This document shows, piece by piece, positions 16,161 to 24,026 of a stretch of DNA of 64,000 nt. The DNA lies in NCBI GenBank assembly GCA_015060165.1, contig SUZC01000002.1, forward strand, positions 1 to 64,000. The letters are read 5' to 3'. Each line of letters begins with the position of its first letter. The first letter of the stretch is position 1. The stretch is from Rikenellaceae bacterium (GTDB taxonomy: Bacteria > Bacteroidota > Bacteroidia > Bacteroidales > Rikenellaceae). The notes beneath the pieces are model-generated. The model saw nothing but the letters and a program-made list of their open reading frames with translations, was not told the DNA's origin and did no database searches. Made by a program: the position numbers and the translations under genes.

Positions 16161-16718
16161 CTACACGGTCATAATCTCCTTCTCCTTAGCCTCCATAAGT
16201 GCGTCGAGCTGCTTAGAATACTTCTCCAACAGCTTCTGGGCTCTTGTCTCGCCGTCCTTGGCCTCGTCCTCGGGCATACCCTCTTTCTGGGCCTTCTTGA
16301 ATGACTCCACTGCATCGCGACGTGCATTACGCAAACTGATACGTGCATTCTCTCCAACACCCTTAACCTGCTTTACAAGTTCCTTACGACGCTCCTCTGT
16401 GAGAGGTGGAATAGTAAGACGGATGGTCTCTCCATTGTTCGAAGGGGTGAGGCCGATGTTAGAGTCGAGGATAGCCTTCTCAATAGGGCGAATCATATTC
16501 TTATCCCAGGGCTGAATCAAAATTGTGCGTGCGTCGGGAACAGTCACACTTGCTACGCCCGATACGGGAGTCTGTGAGCCATAATAATCGACAAATACGC
16601 TATTCAATACGTTGGTTGACGCCTTACCTGCGCGGATGTTAGCAAGCTCTTCGTCGAGGTGCTCTACTGTACGCTTCATACGGTCAGTTGCCTCATTGAT
16701 AATAGTTGTAGTATCCAT
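16161..16718 (-). CDS. frr: Ribosome recycling factor
   Basis: A 185-aa RRF, the normal family length. It splits post-termination ribosomes together with EF-G. Family features: an N-terminal helix (MKRTVEHLDEELANIRAGKAS), the conserved YYGSQTPVSGVASVTVPDART, QPWDKNMIRPIEKAI, LTIPPLTEERRKELVKQ and helical arms to the end. In most bacteria frr directly follows pyrH; here a TlpA-like gene lies between the two on the same strand. Essential cytoplasmic protein. Confidence 0.97.
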   Translation of the reverse strand: MDTTTIINEATDRMKRTVEHLDEELANIRAGKASTNVLNSVFVDYYGSQTPVSGVASVTVPDARTILIQPWDKNMIRPIEKAILDSNIGLTPSNNGETIRLTIPPLTEERRKELVKQVKGVGENARISLRNARRDAVESFKKAQKEGMPEDEAKDGETRAQKLLEKYSKQLDALMEAKEKEIMTV

Positions 16719-16796
16719 AGTAGTTTACGTTAAATAATTTTCTTGTGTTATATTAGCTTTTCTTATCTCTATATTTAATAGATAGCAGGGTGTGTG

Positions 16797-17342
16797 TTAT
16801 TTCAATGCAGCATCGATTGTTGCAATCATCTCGGCAAACTCCTCAGGAGTATAGCCTACCGACAGGTAGATAACTTTGCCATCCTTGCCCACCACGAAGT
16901 TTCGTGGAATGTAGTTTTGGGCGTAGAGTTTGTAGATTGACTGCTTAGGGTCCAATCCCATTGGGAAGGTGTAGTTCATCTTCTTGCGGAAAGCCTCTAC
17001 AACCTCCTTCTTCTCGCCACGCGAGATGGGGAGGAATACAAAATCCTTGCCCTTGAAGTGGTCGATAATCTGCTTTTGTACGTGCTTCAGCTCCTCACGG
17101 CAAGGAGGACACCACGTTGCCCAGAAGTTGACAAGTACAACCTTGCCTTTGAGCTTAGAGAGTTGAATTTTACTGCCATCGACCATCTCGACAGTGAAAT
17201 CAGGGGCTTTGTCACCCTTTTTTACGATTGTAGTCTTTGCCACTTCGTCGTCCTGACTCTGTGCCTGTGCAGCAGATGGTGCTATTGCAAGCAATATCAA
17301 TGCTGCCAATGCAATATATGCTTTGCTAAATAGTTTTTTCAT
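16797..17342 (-). CDS. TlpA/ResA-like thiol-disulfide oxidoreductase
   Basis: A 181-aa exported thioredoxin-fold protein. The track start at 17351 is a TTG; the ATG three codons later (17342) begins MKKLFSKAYIALAALILLA, a proper signal peptide cleaved after AQAQ, and is preferred. The active site is VNFWATWCPPCREELKHV, the WCPPC of ResA/TlpA proteins, with the cis-Pro region YIPRNFVVGKDGK. It probably reduces or isomerises disulfides in periplasmic proteins or apocytochromes. It stands between pyrH and frr, an insertion into a normally adjacent gene pair. Confidence 0.85.
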   Translation of the reverse strand: MKKLFSKAYIALAALILLAIAPSAAQAQSQDDEVAKTTIVKKGDKAPDFTVEMVDGSKIQLSKLKGKVVLVNFWATWCPPCREELKHVQKQIIDHFKGKDFVFLPISRGEKKEVVEAFRKKMNYTFPMGLDPKQSIYKLYAQNYIPRNFVVGKDGKVIYLSVGYTPEEFAEMIATIDAALK

Positions 17343-17429
17343 AGTTTTCAATTTTTGTTATACGTTGGTTTGTTGTGTGCAATTATTGAGCCTGTCTAAA
17401 CATACATGCGGATAACTTTCCCGGGCAGA

Positions 17430-18143
17430 CTACATCTCCTTGCATACGAGTGTTCCGATTTGTTCACCCTGCATAACTTTTTCCAGGTTGCCCGGGGTGT
17501 CCATATCGAATACGATGATGTCCAATCCGTTCTCTTTGCAGAGTGTAAAGGCTGTCATATCCATCACCTTCAGGTCACGATTGTATACCTCGTCGAATGT
17601 GATGCGGTCGAATTTGGTTGCTGTTGGATCCTTCTCGGGGTCGGCTGTGTAGACTCCGTCGACGCGAGTTCCCTTGAACATAACCTCTGCTTCAATCTCT
17701 ATGCCACGAAGTGCTGAGGCGGTGTCGGTCGAGAAGTATGGGTTAGATGTTCCACCTCCGATGATTACCACATAGCCTGCCTCCAAATACTCGATTGCCT
17801 TAGCCTTTGAGTAGTACTCGCCGATTGGCTCCATGCGAATCGATGTTAATACCTTGGCTTTTACGCCATTATCTTCCAATGCAGAGTGTAGAGCTAGCGA
17901 GTTGATGATTGTAGCCAGCATACCCATCTGGTCGCCCTTCACGCGGTCGAAACCCTTCTTGGCTCCTTGCAAGCCACGGAAGATGTTACCACCTCCAATT
18001 ACAATTCCAATCTGCACACCACTTTCGGCCACAGTTTTGATCTGCTCGGCATACGATTGCAGTACGGCGGGTGAAAGACCATATTTCTGCTCACCTTGGA
18101 GCGATTCACCGCTGAGTTTGAGTAGGATTCTGTTGTATTTCAT
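17430..18143 (-). CDS. pyrH: UMP kinase
   Basis: A 237-aa uridylate kinase of the amino-acid-kinase fold, phosphorylating UMP to UDP. Motifs: MKYNRILLKLSGESL at the start, GIVIGGGNIFRG, GMLATIINSLAL and GTRVDGVYTADPEKDP. The ORF-track start at 18203 adds 20 residues (MGKQNITQRQINERKLNVKT) not found in the family; the ATG at 18143 gives the usual length and beginning. A promoter with a variant -7 box lies at 18244-18274, leaving about 95 nt of leader. First gene of the run pyrH, tlpA-like, frr, GDPD. Confidence 0.95.
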   Translation of the reverse strand: MKYNRILLKLSGESLQGEQKYGLSPAVLQSYAEQIKTVAESGVQIGIVIGGGNIFRGLQGAKKGFDRVKGDQMGMLATIINSLALHSALEDNGVKAKVLTSIRMEPIGEYYSKAKAIEYLEAGYVVIIGGGTSNPYFSTDTASALRGIEIEAEVMFKGTRVDGVYTADPEKDPTATKFDRITFDEVYNRDLKVMDMTAFTLCKENGLDIIVFDMDTPGNLEKVMQGEQIGTLVCKEM

Positions 18144-18243
18144 AGTTTTAACATTTAATTTTCGTTCGTTAATTTGTCGTTGTGTAATGTTTTGCTTGCC
18201 CACAATTTGGTTCTTGTCGTCAATAAGCCTAATATATCAAATG

Positions 18244-18274
18244 CGAAGATAAGAAAAAATCTATAAAATCGCAA
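18244..18274 (-). promoter_or_regulatory. Probable pyrH promoter
   Basis: On the minus strand it reads TTG-N20-TATCTTCG, one mismatch from TAnnTTTG in the -7 box (plus-strand CAA 18272-18274, CGAAGATA 18244-18251). Confidence 0.45.
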
Positions 18275-18401
18275 TCGAAAAATTAAAATTGGGTCTTGCA
18301 ATTATTATGTATGAATATCCTCAATAAGTATAAATACCTATTTTGGTCGAGAGCCTATTCTATTTGTGGCTTTTGGCGGCACACAATAACCCTTTTTTCG
18401 C

Positions 18402-18409
18402 TATCTTTG
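18402..18409 (+). promoter_or_regulatory. -7 element TATCTTTG for the LamG lipoprotein gene
   Basis: An exact TAnnTTTG lies 15 nt before the ATG at 18425. It falls inside the upstream ORF extension of the track, supporting the downstream start. The -33 box is not well placed. Confidence 0.55.
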
Positions 18410-18424
18410 CGTAAAATTAGTAGT

Positions 18425-19279
18425 ATGAGAATCGCTAACCTCTTTTATTTTGCGCTATTGTTTTTTGTGGCGATAGGTTGTGACCACCGTACCGAGGTGG
18501 CTCGTCGTCTGGAGAGCGTGCCTAATTTGGTGGCTTATTGGGATTTCTCGGATGAGGATTATCTTACCGCTACGGGCGTGGATGCTACACTGCAAGCCGC
18601 CCGAGAGGCTATGCCTACACTTATCGAGCAGGGACCTTTGTCGCAGCGTTCTCTGCATTTCGACGGCAATGATTATCTCTATATCCCCTATGATAAGAGT
18701 GGCCGACTAAATGTTAAAAGCGGTGAAGTGACCGTTGTGGCGTGGGTGCGTTGGAGTGGTGAGCAAACTGGCTTTGTGGCTGGTATGTGGAATGAATACG
18801 AGGACGGCGGCAAACGCCAATATGGATTGTTTGTGTCGTTGCCTCACTATAATGGTGCCAATCAGGTGTGTGGTCATATCTCACAGACGGGTAAGCCGAC
18901 ACCTCCGTTTCCATATTCGATTGATTATTCAGCCTCAGCCCAGCAAGTGCCTGCCAATGAGTGGTGCGCAGTGGCGTTTACTTATGATGGCGAGTATATA
19001 CGCTCTTACCTGAATGGCCACTTTGAGCAGCGTGACGAGGAACTTATTAACCACACTATAGGTTTTGAAGGTTATCCTGAGGGTCTGCGTCAGGTGAAGA
19101 ATCCATACTATTTCCCCGATGGTATAGGCGATAACGGCTCGGACTTCACTGTCGGAGCAGTCTTCGTGGCCAATCGCATCGGTAACTACTTTAAGGGTGA
19201 CATTGGAGGCATAGCTATCTACGACCGTGCATTATCGGCAGAAGAGGTTGAATATGTAAGTTGGTGGGAGAAAAATTAA
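18425..19279 (+). CDS. LamG-like (concanavalin-fold) lipoprotein
   Basis: A 284-aa lipoprotein: MRIANLFYFALLFFVAIGC ends in a lipobox with Cys19. The track start at 18296 is rejected because the -7 box TATCTTTG sits inside that extension and the signal peptide starts here. After the Cys comes a laminin-G/pentraxin-like jelly-roll domain: LVAYWDFSDEDYL, LHFDGNDYLYIPYD, VTVVAWVRWSG, EWCAVAFTYDGEYIRSYLNG and GGIAIYDRALSAEEVEYV, the usual LamG_3 landmarks. Such domains bind carbohydrate. It is 15 nt upstream of a GH30-like glycosidase, so it probably presents glycan or supports that enzyme at the cell surface. Confidence 0.82.
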   Translation: MRIANLFYFALLFFVAIGCDHRTEVARRLESVPNLVAYWDFSDEDYLTATGVDATLQAAREAMPTLIEQGPLSQRSLHFDGNDYLYIPYDKSGRLNVKSGEVTVVAWVRWSGEQTGFVAGMWNEYEDGGKRQYGLFVSLPHYNGANQVCGHISQTGKPTPPFPYSIDYSASAQQVPANEWCAVAFTYDGEYIRSYLNGHFEQRDEELINHTIGFEGYPEGLRQVKNPYYFPDGIGDNGSDFTVGAVFVANRIGNYFKGDIGGIAIYDRALSAEEVEYVSWWEKN

Positions 19280-19294
19280 TGACCTAAATATTGA

Positions 19295-20872
19295 ATGAAG
19301 CATAATCTATTATTAGCTATTTTGCTCTGTGTAACAACCGCATTGTCGGCCCAGCAGAAAATATCGATTAATCCCGAGACTGAGTATCAGACCATCGAAT
19401 TCTTCGGTGCAGCCGATGCGTGGAGCGGCCATTTTGTTGGGGAGTATTGGAGTGATATAGCAAAGCGCGATATTGCCGATTTGCTCTTCTCTGAGGAGAT
19501 AGATGCTGCGGGGAATCCCGTTGGTATCGGCCTTACGATGTGGCGCGTGAATCTCGGCGCAGGCACATTGGAGCAGCCTGGGGCTGACATCAACCCCTAT
19601 CAGCGTCGTGCCGAGTCGTACCTCTCGCTTGATGGCAAGAGCTATGATTGGGGCAAGTGTGCTGGTCAAGAGTACTTCATGCAGGCGGCTAAGGATCGCG
19701 GCTGTAATCAGTTTATCCTCTTCTCTAATTCGCCACTTGTGCAATATACACTCAATGGCAAGGGATATGCCCCGACAAATAATAGCGCCAATATCACCAA
19801 TGATGGTTATGCGGCTTATGCCAAGTATTTGGTAGATGTTACCGAACACCTGATGGATAAGGGCTTTAACATCTCTTACATCAGCCCCATCAATGAGCCG
19901 CAGGTGGAGTGGAACACCCCGCATCAGGAGGGTTCGCCGTGGCGAAATAGCCAGATAAGTCGTATGTTCCGTTCGCTTGATAAGGAGCTCTCTCGTTCAG
20001 CTAAGTTCGATCGTGTGCGTATGAGTGTTGCCGAGACTGCACTTCTTCGAGCTGTCTATTCGCAGTATGAGTCAATGAATGCCCGTTTTGATAACGATAC
20101 TATGGAGTCTCCAGGCCGACAGCTATATATGTTCTTCGACAAGCAGTCACCACACTATTTGGGCGATCTTAAGCATGTCGATCAGGAGTTTACGGCCCAT
20201 CCCTACCACAACCATTTTACCTCGGAGGATATGCGCTCAACTCACCTTTTGGCTGCTACTGAGGCTAAGAAATATGGTTTGGATTACCACTCGTCGGAGT
20301 GGTGTTTGTTGCCTAATTCGAAGCGTTACGGAGGTATTACCGAGGATTGGCAGAAAGGTAATCACGGCGATATTCAGGCCGCACTGATGATGGCAAGGGT
20401 GATGTATAGTGACTTTGTCGATATGAACGCTGTGTCGTGGTGCTATTGGAAGGCTATGGAGTTGCGTGGTGACCACGCCCTGATTGCGTTGCATGCTACC
20501 GATGGCGATATACATAAGGGTGGTTACATATCGTCGAATAAGATGTTGTGGGTGCTGGGCAACTTCAGCCGTTTTGTTCGTCCCAACTATAAGCGTATTG
20601 ACCTCACGGGCGCTGACGACGTGGATACATTGGCCGCGACGGCGTACCTCTCACCCGATGGGAGCGAGATTGTTGTCGTATTTGTAAATTCCGATTTCAA
20701 GAATCACAATGTGGAGATCTCGCTTCCCAAGCAGTGGCGAAAGAGAATAAGGGGCGTAAAGAGTTACCGCACCGATGCCCGTCATGATTTGGCATATGCT
20801 TCGCTACCTCCCAATATGGCGTACGACATAGCTGCCAGAGGCGTAACAACGCTTGTTATTGATTTGCAATAA
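19295..20872 (+). CDS. Secreted GH30-like glycoside hydrolase
   Basis: A 525-aa protein with a signal peptide (MKHNLLLAILLCVTTALSAQ). The (beta/alpha)8 part starts IEFFGAADAWSGHFVGEYWS and carries two candidate catalytic glutamates: the acid/base in ISPINEPQVEW and the nucleophile in YHSSEWCLL, the spacing of clan GH-A/GH30. The C-terminal about 90 residues (VDTLAATAYLSPDGSEIVVVFVNSD) form the beta-sandwich typical of GH30. Known GH30 activities include beta-glucosidase, xylanase and endo-beta-1,6-galactanase; the general build recalls the galactanase branch, but specificity is not proven. It is co-transcribed with the LamG lipoprotein. No SusC/SusD genes are adjacent. Confidence 0.8.
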   Translation: MKHNLLLAILLCVTTALSAQQKISINPETEYQTIEFFGAADAWSGHFVGEYWSDIAKRDIADLLFSEEIDAAGNPVGIGLTMWRVNLGAGTLEQPGADINPYQRRAESYLSLDGKSYDWGKCAGQEYFMQAAKDRGCNQFILFSNSPLVQYTLNGKGYAPTNNSANITNDGYAAYAKYLVDVTEHLMDKGFNISYISPINEPQVEWNTPHQEGSPWRNSQISRMFRSLDKELSRSAKFDRVRMSVAETALLRAVYSQYESMNARFDNDTMESPGRQLYMFFDKQSPHYLGDLKHVDQEFTAHPYHNHFTSEDMRSTHLLAATEAKKYGLDYHSSEWCLLPNSKRYGGITEDWQKGNHGDIQAALMMARVMYSDFVDMNAVSWCYWKAMELRGDHALIALHATDGDIHKGGYISSNKMLWVLGNFSRFVRPNYKRIDLTGADDVDTLAATAYLSPDGSEIVVVFVNSDFKNHNVEISLPKQWRKRIRGVKSYRTDARHDLAYASLPPNMAYDIAARGVTTLVIDLQ

Positions 20873-20890
20873 GAGATAATAGAACAAAAA

Positions 20891-20922
20891 TTTGTCAAAT
20901 AGGAATTAAATGTGTTTCTTTG
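20891..20922 (+). promoter_or_regulatory. Promoter of the alpha-oxoamine synthase gene
   Basis: TTTG (20891-20894), 20 nt, TTTCTTTG (20915-20922; one mismatch to TAnnTTTG), then a leader of about 33 nt. Confidence 0.55.
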
Positions 20923-20961
20923 CATAGCAGATAGAAAACTAATAACTCAATATAAAATATT

Positions 20962-22233
20962 ATGGTAGATATTTTTGAAAGATTAGAGAAGAACACCGGT
21001 GGCCCGATTGGTCAGTATATGCAGTTGGTACACGGTTATTTTGCATTCCCCAAATTGGAGGGTGAGTTGGGTCCTCATATGCGCTTCCGTGGCAAGATGA
21101 TGCTCAACTGGAGTTTGAACAACTATCTCGGCTTGGCTAACCACCCCGAGGTACGTAAGGCTGACGCAGCAGGTGCTCAGGAGTTTGGTATGGCAGCTCC
21201 TATGGGTGCTCGTATGATGAGTGGTCAGACTAAGTATCACGAGCAGTTGGAGCGTGAGCTTGCTGAGTTCGTAGGCAAGGAGGACGCTTTCCTTTTGAAC
21301 TTCGGTTATCAGGGTATGATCTCTATCATCGACTGTTTGCTTACTCCACGTGACGTAGTGGTTTACGATGCCGAGTGTCACGCTTGTATCATCGATGGTT
21401 TGCGTATGCACAAGGGTAAGCGTTTCGTGTATGCTCACAACAATGAGGAGTCATTGCGTTTGCAGCTTAAGCATGCAACCGACTTGGCTGAGGAGCAGCG
21501 CGGTGGTGTGCTTGTGATTACCGAGGGTGTATTCGGTATGAAGGGCGATCTCGGTTTCCTTGATGTTATTGTTAAAGCTAAGAAGGATTTCAACTTCCGT
21601 CTGTTGGTTGACGATGCTCACGGTTTCGGTACTATGGGCCCTGGCGGTCGTGGTACAGCAGCTCACTTTGGTGTTGTTGATGGTGTTGACGTATTGTTCA
21701 ATACTTTCGCAAAGTCGATGGCAGGTATCGGCGCATTCGTAAGCGGTCCACGTTGGCTCATCAATTTGTTCCGTTACAATATGCGTTCTCAGCTTTACGC
21801 TAAGTCGCTTCCAATGCCTATGGTAATCGGCGCGTTGAAGCGTTTGGAGCTTATCCGTAACCACCCTGAGTATCAGGAGAAGTTGTGGGAGATCACTCGC
21901 GCTATCCAGAACGGATTCAAGGAGAACGGTTTTGAGATTGGTGTTACCCAGTCGCCTGTTACGCCTGTATATATGAAGGGTGGTAACGAGGAGGGTACCA
22001 ACCTTATCGTCGATCTTCGTGAGAACTACGGTATCTTCTGCTCAATTGTAATCTATCCTGTTATTCCTAAGGGTGAGATTATCTTGCGTATTATCCCTAC
22101 TGCAGCCCACACATTGGAGGATGTAGAGCGCACAATTGAGGCATTCAAGGCTGTACGCGAGAAGTTCAATGCTGGTTACTATGCATCGATGCCTATCCCA
22201 ATGAAGGCAGACCCTGAGTTCAAAGTACGATAA
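20962..22233 (+). CDS. PLP-dependent alpha-oxoamine synthase (SPT/KBL/BioF family)
   Basis: A 423-aa fold-type I PLP enzyme. Family landmarks: WSLNNYLGLANHPEVRKA, GMAAPMGARMMSGQTKYHEQLE, LLVDDAHGFGTMGPGGRG and the Schiff-base lysine K251 in FNTFAKSMAGIGAFV. The C-terminus has the usual SPVTPVYM and IIPTAAHTLEDVE. These enzymes condense an amino acid with an acyl-CoA: serine palmitoyltransferase, glycine C-acetyltransferase and AONS are alternatives. Bacteroidota make sphingolipids, and the gene is a lone transcription unit without biotin or threonine genes nearby, so a lipid or glycine/threonine role are both possible; the sequence alone does not decide. It has its own promoter and terminator. 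Confidence 0.85.
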   Translation: MVDIFERLEKNTGGPIGQYMQLVHGYFAFPKLEGELGPHMRFRGKMMLNWSLNNYLGLANHPEVRKADAAGAQEFGMAAPMGARMMSGQTKYHEQLERELAEFVGKEDAFLLNFGYQGMISIIDCLLTPRDVVVYDAECHACIIDGLRMHKGKRFVYAHNNEESLRLQLKHATDLAEEQRGGVLVITEGVFGMKGDLGFLDVIVKAKKDFNFRLLVDDAHGFGTMGPGGRGTAAHFGVVDGVDVLFNTFAKSMAGIGAFVSGPRWLINLFRYNMRSQLYAKSLPMPMVIGALKRLELIRNHPEYQEKLWEITRAIQNGFKENGFEIGVTQSPVTPVYMKGGNEEGTNLIVDLRENYGIFCSIVIYPVIPKGEIILRIIPTAAHTLEDVERTIEAFKAVREKFNAGYYASMPIPMKADPEFKVR

Positions 22234-22260
22234 TACGATAAATTGAATTCATAAATAGTT

Positions 22261-22303
22261 AAATATCCCGTCTAACATTGAGTTGGACGGGATATTTTTT
22301 TTG
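22261..22303 (+). terminator. Terminator of the alpha-oxoamine synthase gene
   Basis: A 12-bp stem (aaatatcccgtc / gacgggatattt) is followed by a run of T, 28 nt after the stop codon. Confidence 0.87.
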
Positions 22304-22411
22304 TGACTTTCGCTTTGGAAATTTTAAATTCTATTTTTTATATAACTCTTCTCCCTCTAAGTCCTGGAAGGTGTTTTGATGTTACGGAAGAGTGTGTTGC
22401 ATCAAAGGAAA

Positions 22412-23812
22412 TCATCGAGAGGCCGCAAGACCTTTCAGAAAGGCTTTACGTTTGGGCTTTCTGTCAAATGTGTATTTGCCGGCTGTGATATCCTCCACCG
22501 ATATATTTTTATAGACTATCGAGTAGCCTCCTCCGCGAGTCGAGCAGTGGGTCTCCTCCTCATATAGGAAACCTATGCTGCCATCGCTTTGTTGCGTCAT
22601 TGTTGAGTATGCAGAGCCGAGGTTGGTCACCTGAAGGAATCCCTCCCAATTGCGAGCTATGATGTCGGGCGACGAGTAGTCGGCAGGCGAGCTCAACACT
22701 TTATAATATATACCCACATCGCGGCGATACGGCCCGAGAGGTACCGACTGTAACAACAGATAGTGGCGTGAGCGGTCAACCTTGCTGCGTACGGGCAGTA
22801 GCATCAACTCTCCGTTGCAAGCCTCCTTCTCACACACAACGCCCTCGTTCTTGTCGCCCGATAGAGCCATCTTACCCCAGTGACCCTTTGCCGACTCTAT
22901 GTCGTCAAATGTGTAGCGGTTGAATTGGCGGCCTCCCCAAATGCGTGAACTGATGACGATTGAGCCGTCGGGCATCTCCTCGACTTTGGCCTCATCGGCC
23001 TTTTGCGGAATAGCCATATCCTCCTTGTCGCCCAGCAGCTTCCAGTTGCGGCCGAAGTCGTCTGAGTAGATTACGGCATTAATCCATACACCGCTTTTGA
23101 TAGTTATGAGGAGTGCTGCATAGATGCGGTAGTAGTCGCCTACCTTTACTTGCTGGCTCTGCATAATGCGTCCCGATGCCATAAACATAGCTCTTACGGG
23201 ACCGTATGATGTGTGGTCGAACATTGAGTATATGCTCTCGGCCATATCGTGGGGTTTGCTCCACGTGTGACCGCCGTCGTTGCTGCGTATGCATACCATA
23301 TTCTGATGCAGGTTACGCTGTCCGCGAGTGTAGGCCACGTTGCCAGCACAACTTACAACCAATACCTCGTCGCTTTCGCGGTCGGCTACAATACATGGAT
23401 CTCCAAATCCTACATTCATAAAGTCGGGTGATGCCGCCCCCTTACCTTCGGCGATTGTAAGTTCCTTACTCCAGGTAGCGCCGTTATTGTTGCTGATGCG
23501 TACTTTCAAGTCGATACGGCCATCTTTTACCAAACCGATATCGCTACGGCTATAACGGTAGTCGGCTGCAGCAATCAACTCGCCACGTCGGTTCTGAGCT
23601 ATGGCTGGAATACGGTAGGGTATTGCTTGTTCAGATGGAGTGGTAAATACCTCAATAGCCTTTTTGTTGAGATGATAGTGCTTTACTGTGGTTGATTGAG
23701 GTGTAGTTTTCTGAGTGTTCTGATTGTTTTGAGCAGTGACCGATGTTGTGGTCAATGTGGCTACTATACCAATTGCCAAAGTCCATAGCGTTGTGCGAAA
23801 TGCTCTCTTCAT
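22412..23812 (-). CDS. Exo-alpha-sialidase (GH33), secreted
   Basis: A 466-aa sialidase cleaving terminal sialic acids from glycans. It has a signal peptide (LWTLAIGIVATLTTTSVTAQ), then the FRIP-type motif IPYRIPAIA with the first Arg of the substrate-binding triad, the catalytic Asp region AAADYRYSRSDIG, and three Asp-boxes: SNNNGATWS, SNDGGHTWS and SDDFGRNWK, as in the six-bladed GH33 propeller. The C-terminal EGFLQVTNLGSAYSTMT and FLYEEE fit the family, with the nucleophile Tyr and partner Glu region. It is alone on its strand and no sialic-acid catabolic genes (nanA, nanE) lie in the window, so released sialic acid may be used elsewhere or only removed to expose glycans. Confidence 0.88.
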   Translation of the reverse strand: MKRAFRTTLWTLAIGIVATLTTTSVTAQNNQNTQKTTPQSTTVKHYHLNKKAIEVFTTPSEQAIPYRIPAIAQNRRGELIAAADYRYSRSDIGLVKDGRIDLKVRISNNNGATWSKELTIAEGKGAASPDFMNVGFGDPCIVADRESDEVLVVSCAGNVAYTRGQRNLHQNMVCIRSNDGGHTWSKPHDMAESIYSMFDHTSYGPVRAMFMASGRIMQSQQVKVGDYYRIYAALLITIKSGVWINAVIYSDDFGRNWKLLGDKEDMAIPQKADEAKVEEMPDGSIVISSRIWGGRQFNRYTFDDIESAKGHWGKMALSGDKNEGVVCEKEACNGELMLLPVRSKVDRSRHYLLLQSVPLGPYRRDVGIYYKVLSSPADYSSPDIIARNWEGFLQVTNLGSAYSTMTQQSDGSIGFLYEEETHCSTRGGGYSIVYKNISVEDITAGKYTFDRKPKRKAFLKGLAASR

Positions 23813-23914
23813 AAGTTTTGCATGTTACGTTAGTATTCAACTCTGTTAGGTTGGCGACCACCAATTTGCGTGAGCTGTGAGGCTAATTGTGTGGTAGACC
23901 AATCCGATGTTTTA

Positions 23915-23922
23915 CAAATATA
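23915..23922 (-). promoter_or_regulatory. -7-like element of the sialidase promoter
   Basis: Plus-strand CAAATATA, which is TATATTTG on the minus strand, lies about 100 nt before the start codon. No clear -33 box. Confidence 0.35.
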
Positions 23923-23954
23923 CTGAATTTATTCGATTTTTGGAGTGCTTGATA

Positions 23955-23984
23955 TTGCTCTTGTGTCATTTTTTTATAAATTTG
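23955..23984 (+). promoter_or_regulatory. Promoter of the kdgK-eda-exuT operon
   Basis: TTG (23955-23957), 19 nt, TAAATTTG (23977-23984), about 40 nt before the kdgK start. Confidence 0.6.
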
Positions 23985-24026
23985 TAGGACTGTTCGGCTC
24001 AGCCGATATATCAGAAAACTTTTATT

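Noticed and set aside
18144-18203. 20-residue N-terminal extension of pyrH in the track
   Set aside because: Not part of the UMP kinase family; the ATG at 18143 gives normal length.
18296-18424. Upstream extension of the LamG lipoprotein ORF
   Set aside because: The -7 box TATCTTTG lies inside it and the lipoprotein signal starts at 18425.
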